Shown here piece after piece: positions 16,501-19,577 of a stretch of DNA of 19,577 nucleotides. The notes beneath the pieces are model-generated. The model saw only the letters and a program-made list of their open reading frames with translations. It was not told the origin of the DNA and searched no databases. The position numbers and the translations under genes were made by a program. This DNA comes from an uncultured Clostridia bacterium (GTDB lineage: Bacteria > Bacillota > Clostridia > Peptostreptococcales > Anaerovoracaceae): contig CAKQVC010000009.1 of assembly GCA_934277655.1 (NCBI GenBank), positions 1 through 19,577 of the forward strand, written 5' to 3'. Every line of letters begins with the position of its first letter. Position 1 is the stretch's first letter.

Positions 16501-16750
16501 TGATCACTGCAGGAAGCAGCATATTTCCGCTTTCGGTATAAACCCGGTGTACCTCAGCATTATACATCGTCCGTTTTTGCAGATATAAGTTTAAAATACT
16601 GCCAAAGCTTCCGGCATGCCAGACTTTGTACAAGCTGCCGCAGGCTGTTTCCAACAGACTGCATATCCATGCAATACCGCAGACTGCTGCAAAAAGGCCG
16701 TACCCAATGGCTTGTCGGTTAAAAGTTGTAGATTTTTGTTGTTTCATCAT
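13568..16750 (-). CDS. Membrane transglutaminase-like protein fused to a lipoprotein-like alpha/alpha-toroid domain
   Basis: The reading frame encodes about 1060 residues (numbering from the TTG at 16753). Membrane helices lie near 16-36, 78-99, 106-125, 134-149 and 157-175. An extracytoplasmic region follows, with a transglutaminase core at about 455-535 (YYGIPARFAEGY, H514, GIGWLPFETTP). The usual catalytic Cys position (GxCxHFA) reads G-Y-D466-K-H-F-A, so enzyme activity is doubtful. After another helix (580-600) and a basic cytoplasmic stretch comes MLCLLIVFCLLFTGC (714-728), a complete lipoprotein signal with lipobox Cys728, and then a prenyltransferase/squalene-cyclase-type toroid (735-1050) with QTPDGGW, ADDGGF and QEDGGF repeats. 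DVDL (922-925) replaces the DxDD of cyclases. The upstream DUF58 gene overlaps the 5' end. TTG at 16753, ATG at 16750 and ATG at 16747 are all possible starts; I chose ATG 16750. Confidence 0.82.
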   Translation of the reverse strand: MMKQQKSTTFNRQAIGYGLFAAVCGIAWICSLLETACGSLYKVWHAGSFGSILNLYLQKRTMYNAEVHRVYTESGNMLLPAVIILLAAGICALGVFVAMRRGGTALFLTFAGFSVPVILLQVFMPSAEVKAPGIFFALAAAAWVFIAFEKNRKKAAGFLAFTLLTGLFSGGVLTASGAEDTLAGVREKLAVKAEAFLYGGEESGMTFGNFESDAAAQRSKASESEGENKDPAVLKVTMSNPQPYYLRGYTADIYTKEGWKSAEDSGTMSSETVDIENALFYQLGKMNFDSRTMMADAGQSAGITTEKEDVNVIRVVNTGTSRRYLYLPYEAQSIQAKGTSLLGGGFLPERKKLQQYTVTALPYSIDSYGQILDGLSTSNEADQTEYRQAETNYRDYVLRYDSEIPQACRNAIEEIFPDAEKIKNSGEAKTAILETLGGMKYDESVSDSTEKDFVTGFLERQSGYDKHFAAAAVMAFRYYGIPARFAEGYLITDKMAEKAKAGEEITVTAAEAHCWAEYYEDGIGWLPFETTPTYIGLMRSAGSIHMNAWEEPQPEKKAEKPEDKKTNRIVTTESEVNYWVPTILLLFLLILLAVVIRQIYRRLRKSRTATRQKPRRKDVRSADRRKAVLALMYFIRKRERKEEGHHKNKSCIVDDRSRMRKEAEEIYLEARYSMHEISEEKYQKVWEYYRQTKRRRPEKRSRVKRSGIGVKGMLCLLIVFCLLFTGCDAKDEEPYQSALKKAQDYICETVTEPTSNSVGGEWAVLALTRGDYDLPENFLGCYQKNTEKIVRKAGGVLNTATGYKYTEYARIILGWTAAGLDPEDVAGYNLLEKLTNMENVCRQGINGPIWALIAYDCGGYKIPEVPAEAVKKTENKKSEGTAGLKDQDTDFRKTSREALLAYILKHQTPDGGWTLSGEKADVDLTAMALTAMAPYVCGDTQLCGEITETTRKKVKQAADKAIDCLAEKKADDGGFESWGSKNAESCAQVITALSSLGIDVDADARFEGTLNALLAFQQEDGGFAHTADGDTNQMATEQAAYALTAYERMKNGESRLFDMR
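14612..14626 (-). promoter_or_regulatory. Possible internal ribosome site and start for the toroid lipoprotein
   Basis: GGAG (14623-14626) lies 8 nt before an in-frame ATG (14612-14614), codon 714 of the fused gene. Initiation here would produce a separate 348-residue lipoprotein beginning with MLCLLIVFCLLFTGC. Basic residues precede this Met but do not follow it, which makes the separate signal peptide atypical. A former gene boundary is the simplest explanation; current use as a start is uncertain. Confidence 0.35.
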
Positions 16751-17807
16751 CAATTATTATCACTTGTGAGAATGTTTCTTCTCCGTAGCTCTGTAAAAAA
16801 CGTTCTTCTATCGTTTTTCCATCTTCCAGGGTTGTACTGAGCAGACGTCCCAGTTCCTGAATCAAATCCTCAGCCGTATGGATCTCAACGATCTGCAGGC
16901 TTTGGGTTTCCCTGCTCCAGCATCCGATGCAGTGGGAGATTCCCCGGTCAGTTAAGTTTTCAGATAATGCGATCAGCCTTGCACAGGCCTTTTCTATCGC
17001 ATCCTGTGGAGTTCCTTTTTTCGTTTCTCTGCCTGTCTTTAAGGTCCGGCTCTTGCCGGTTTCCGGCGAATAACTGTTTTCCAAAAGTAAAAGCAGGTCT
17101 TTGCCCACCGGCAAGCTGCCCTCCCGGACGATCCAGCTGTCGCCCCGGCTGCTGCGTTTCCAGTGTATACTTCGCAGACTGTCGCCACTGCGATATTCCC
17201 GCAGCTCATGGGTCTGGCTTAAATCCGGTCCGGGACGATCTTCTGCATAGGCATCGCTGTTTTGATCATATTGCTCCGCTATCTCCGGAAGCAGCGGTAC
17301 TTTCACCGTTTCCGGCAGGAGCAGGCATGAAAGTCTCTTCTCCCTGCTTTCCTTTTTATCACCGATCCGGAAGGAAACAAGACCTAACAGATCGGTTATC
17401 CGCATAGACTCCGGTTTAATTTGTAATTTCCCTGCATGACTTTCGTTTATCCAAAGCTGCAGATCATTTGAGTCTCCTCCTCTGCCTGCCAGCACTCCTT
17501 GCCCTCGCAGTCTTCCGGTTTCTCCGGTCAGCTGATTCTGAACTTCCATCTGCAGGCATAACTTAACCGGGATCAAACCCTTATAATCTGTACGGATCTT
17601 CAAGCAGGCCCGGTTCTCCCCGTTCCTGCTCCCCTTGAGAGTGCTGTCTGTTTTCAGGTGTCTTGCGGCAATGCCTGCCTGCATTGCCAAAACCATGGCC
17701 GCCAGTATTGAATCTGTAAGGAGAATACCGGCAAATGTCAGTTCCCCAATCAGCCATAAGACCGCCAGCATTACAGTCCACAGCAAGAAGAATAGTCTGT
17801 TTTTCAT
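16719..17807 (-). CDS. DUF58 family protein
   Basis: The protein has 362 residues. Two N-terminal membrane helices (about 5-22 and 24-46) are followed by a beta-rich region containing ITDLLGLVSF (137-146), the usual segment before the DUF58 core. The signature is ELREYRSGDSLRSIHWK (201-217) ending WIVREG. The C-terminal part corresponds to a von Willebrand A-like fold, but the DxSxS metal motif reads ENSYS (243-247), so metal binding may be lost. DUF58 proteins commonly work with MoxR ATPases and transglutaminase-like proteins at the membrane. The ATG lies 11 bp after the MoxR stop; the only ribosome-site candidate (AGGAA) overlaps that stop codon, which suggests translational coupling. Its 3' end overlaps the next gene by about 30 bp. 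Family assignment is firm; its molecular task is not known. Confidence 0.9.
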   Translation of the reverse strand: MKNRLFFLLWTVMLAVLWLIGELTFAGILLTDSILAAMVLAMQAGIAARHLKTDSTLKGSRNGENRACLKIRTDYKGLIPVKLCLQMEVQNQLTGETGRLRGQGVLAGRGGDSNDLQLWINESHAGKLQIKPESMRITDLLGLVSFRIGDKKESREKRLSCLLLPETVKVPLLPEIAEQYDQNSDAYAEDRPGPDLSQTHELREYRSGDSLRSIHWKRSSRGDSWIVREGSLPVGKDLLLLLENSYSPETGKSRTLKTGRETKKGTPQDAIEKACARLIALSENLTDRGISHCIGCWSRETQSLQIVEIHTAEDLIQELGRLLSTTLEDGKTIEERFLQSYGEETFSQVIIIDDETTKIYNF

Positions 17808-17818
17808 ATCGTAATTTC

Positions 17819-18775
17819 CTATCTCGCGGAAGTTTCCTCTGCCTGTACACTCTCCAGGATCTCCTGCAAAATCTGTCGGTCACTTTTTTCTGCGATCTTG
17901 CCTTTGGCGCTGACCAGTACGCGATGTGCGCAGACATCAGCAAAAACTTCCCTTACATCTTCCGGTATCACATAATCCCGTTCTCTGACAAAAGCACAGG
18001 CTTTCGCCATATGATGCAGAGCTATCACACCTCGGGGGCTGATTCCCAGTGAAAGCATTTCATGCCTTCCTGAGGCTTCGGTCAGGCGTCCCAGATACCG
18101 CAGGATCTCCTCACTGGTATATACGCTGCGTACCGCCTTCTGCATATCCAGCACCTCTTCCCGGGTAAGAACCTGTTTCATTCTTTCCAGCGGATTTTCA
18201 CTCTGCCGGTCTCTTAGGATTTCCACCAGCATATCCAGTGACGGCTGTCCGATAGAAAGTCGTACTAAAAAGCGATCCATCTGTGCCTGAGGCAGCAGCT
18301 GTGTTCCCGCAGATCCTGCCGGATTCTGTGTGGCAATGACAAGAAAAGGTTTCTGTACCTCGTAGCTGGTTCCGTCCACAGTAACCTGCTTTTCTTCCAT
18401 AACCTCCAAAAGTGCAGCCTGAGTTCTGCTTGCCGTCCGGTTGATCTCATCTGCCAAAAGCAGACTGCACTGCAGCACCGGTCCTTCCTGGAATCGAAAG
18501 GTTCCGCTTTGCCGATCGTACATCGTAAATCCTGTAATATCTGATGGCATAATGTCTGGTGTAAACTGGATCCGTTGATACGGCAGTCCCATGGCACGGC
18601 TAAAGGCCAGTGCCATTGTGGTTTTCCCGACGCCGGGTACATCCTCCAGCAGGATATTTCCTTCTGCCAAAATTGCCATCAGAATCCGTTCTATTACAGC
18701 ATCTTTGCCCCGGATGACCTTGTTGATCTCTTCTAAAATCTCTTTGACCTTCTCGTTCATCTTTCCCTTTACCAT
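17819..18775 (-). CDS. MoxR-family AAA+ ATPase
   Basis: The protein has 318 residues, the full length for the family. It has Walker A DVPGVGKT (45-52), Walker B LLLADE (105-110) followed by INRTASRTQAALLEVMEE, the sensor-1 segment ATQNP (148-152), QAQMDRF (163-169) and a lid region with SPRGVIALHHMAKA. All catalytic elements look intact. MoxR ATPases act as chaperone-like remodelling enzymes that help mature partner protein complexes, often with VWA or DUF58 proteins. The start codon overlaps the stop of the upstream DUF4430 gene by 7 bp and the DUF58 gene starts 11 bp downstream, so all three are co-transcribed and probably translationally coupled. A second Met (residue 6) is an alternative start. 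Confidence 0.95.
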   Translation of the reverse strand: MVKGKMNEKVKEILEEINKVIRGKDAVIERILMAILAEGNILLEDVPGVGKTTMALAFSRAMGLPYQRIQFTPDIMPSDITGFTMYDRQSGTFRFQEGPVLQCSLLLADEINRTASRTQAALLEVMEEKQVTVDGTSYEVQKPFLVIATQNPAGSAGTQLLPQAQMDRFLVRLSIGQPSLDMLVEILRDRQSENPLERMKQVLTREEVLDMQKAVRSVYTSEEILRYLGRLTEASGRHEMLSLGISPRGVIALHHMAKACAFVRERDYVIPEDVREVFADVCAHRVLVSAKGKIAEKSDRQILQEILESVQAEETSAR

Positions 18776-19577
18776 TCCTTTCCGTAGCTTTCCAGCACGC
18801 CATAGGTTCCTGCCATGGTTTCATAACCGCCGATATCCTTGCCATATGCCAGCGTAAATCGGATGCGTACCACATCTCCGTCCTGTACATAGGCTTTGTT
18901 GAAGCCGTAAGAGCTGTACAGACCATTAATGGAATACATCCATCCGGAGCCCTGGCAGAAGTCAAATTCTCCCAGATTGCTCAGGCTCTCGTATCCTTTT
19001 TCATCAAACAGGAGCTCATCTTTTTTTATCTTGGCAGCCAGATCTGATGGAATCTTATAATCCTTTATCATATTCTTCTTATGTATCTTAGCTAAATAAA
19101 ATCCATCGTCCAGGTCGCCTGTATAGGAGTAGCTGAAGCCTTCCGCCTTGAGAAATTCATCCACTACATGGGAAAGGGATACGCCTGACTCCACGTCGAT
19201 CTTCTTTGGTCTGACCAGATAAGGAATACCGATCGTTCCTGCTTCCAGGCTGATGGTAATTGTTCCTTTTCCCGTCTGATAGAAGACCGTATACTCCTTG
19301 CGGACAGTATACTGATACTCATCGGTGATCTTGACGCTGATGGTATTCGCCCCGCTGCGCAGCTGGGTGCTGTAGGTCTGGCGGCTCATCTCCCCGATAT
19401 AATCTGCCGGTTCACCGTTGACCATCACTTCCATATCGCTGTAGGCCAGAGCCTTTCCCCGGTAATCCGTTATCCATACATCAAAATTCAGGGTTTCCTG
19501 ATTATAGATACCGTTTTCCTTCAGATTGGTCCGGATTAGCGGCTGTTTTTCAGCAGGTGTACTGCCTTCAGGCCGTA
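18769..19577 (-). CDS. DUF4430 (transcobalamin C-terminal-like) surface protein, 5' end outside window
   Basis: The frame is open from the right edge; 268 residues up to the stop are visible. A beta-sandwich segment comes first (ETLNFDVWITDYRGKALAYS..MEVMVNGEPA, then TQLRSGANTISVKITDE), resembling a bacterial Ig/cadherin-like domain. The DUF4430 domain follows with the diagnostic GSGWMYSINGLYSSYGFNKA, VQDGDVVRIRFTLAYGKDIGG. DUF4430 (Pfam PF14478) is related to the C-terminal beta domain of transcobalamin and intrinsic factor. A secretion signal must lie outside the window. The stop overlaps the MoxR start by 7 bp, so this gene leads into the MoxR-DUF58-transglutaminase unit. Ligand binding is inferred only from the family. 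An internal ATG at 19432-19434 is not needed as a start because the upstream sequence continues the same domain. Confidence 0.88.
   Translation of the reverse strand, partial: RPEGSTPAEKQPLIRTNLKENGIYNQETLNFDVWITDYRGKALAYSDMEVMVNGEPADYIGEMSRQTYSTQLRSGANTISVKITDEYQYTVRKEYTVFYQTGKGTITISLEAGTIGIPYLVRPKKIDVESGVSLSHVVDEFLKAEGFSYSYTGDLDDGFYLAKIHKKNMIKDYKIPSDLAAKIKKDELLFDEKGYESLSNLGEFDFCQGSGWMYSINGLYSSYGFNKAYVQDGDVVRIRFTLAYGKDIGGYETMAGTYGVLESYGKEW

Overview
The window looks like part of the chromosome of an anaerobic Gram-positive bacterium of the Lachnospiraceae/Eubacteriales type. This is an inference from gene content (DUF4430, GLUG and InlB-repeat surface proteins, an IS200-like transposase, an Rpn nuclease), moderate GC, strong AGGAGG-type ribosome sites and several TTG starts. 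No rRNA, tRNA, CRISPR array or origin was seen.

Left part (1-2220). A truncated IS200/IS605-type tnpA lies on the minus strand with its upstream hairpins still present. Its 3' end runs into an unrelated reading frame that leaves the window at the left edge. After a gene-poor stretch with a good promoter and a leader hairpin comes a plus-strand Rpn-family PD-(D/E)XK nuclease. This gene carries an in-frame internal start with its own Shine-Dalgarno, the layout of the RpnL/RpnS gene-within-gene toxin-antitoxin systems. A long imperfect palindrome after it probably terminates transcription from both sides.

Right part (2253-19577). Seven minus-strand genes read right to left: a DUF4430 surface protein (5' end outside the window), a MoxR AAA+ ATPase, a DUF58 protein, a membrane transglutaminase-like protein fused to a lipoprotein-like alpha/alpha-toroid domain, a secreted PQQ-type beta-propeller with an FN3 tail, a 2666-residue GLUG/InlB-repeat surface protein with a C-terminal membrane anchor, and a second secreted FN3-tailed protein. 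The first five genes overlap or lie within about 40 bp of each other, so they form one transcription unit. The giant protein follows after 135 bp with a possible promoter of its own, and the last gene follows after a terminator and a repeat-rich 148-bp gap.

The MoxR-DUF58-transglutaminase triad normally supports assembly or maturation of envelope proteins, and here all the neighbouring cargo is exported. The most striking point is that a DUF4430 domain (related to the C-terminal domain of transcobalamin and intrinsic factor) and an alpha/alpha toroid (the fold of their N-terminal domain) are encoded in one operon. This suggests, but does not prove, a surface ligand-capture system, possibly for a cobamide or a similar small ligand.
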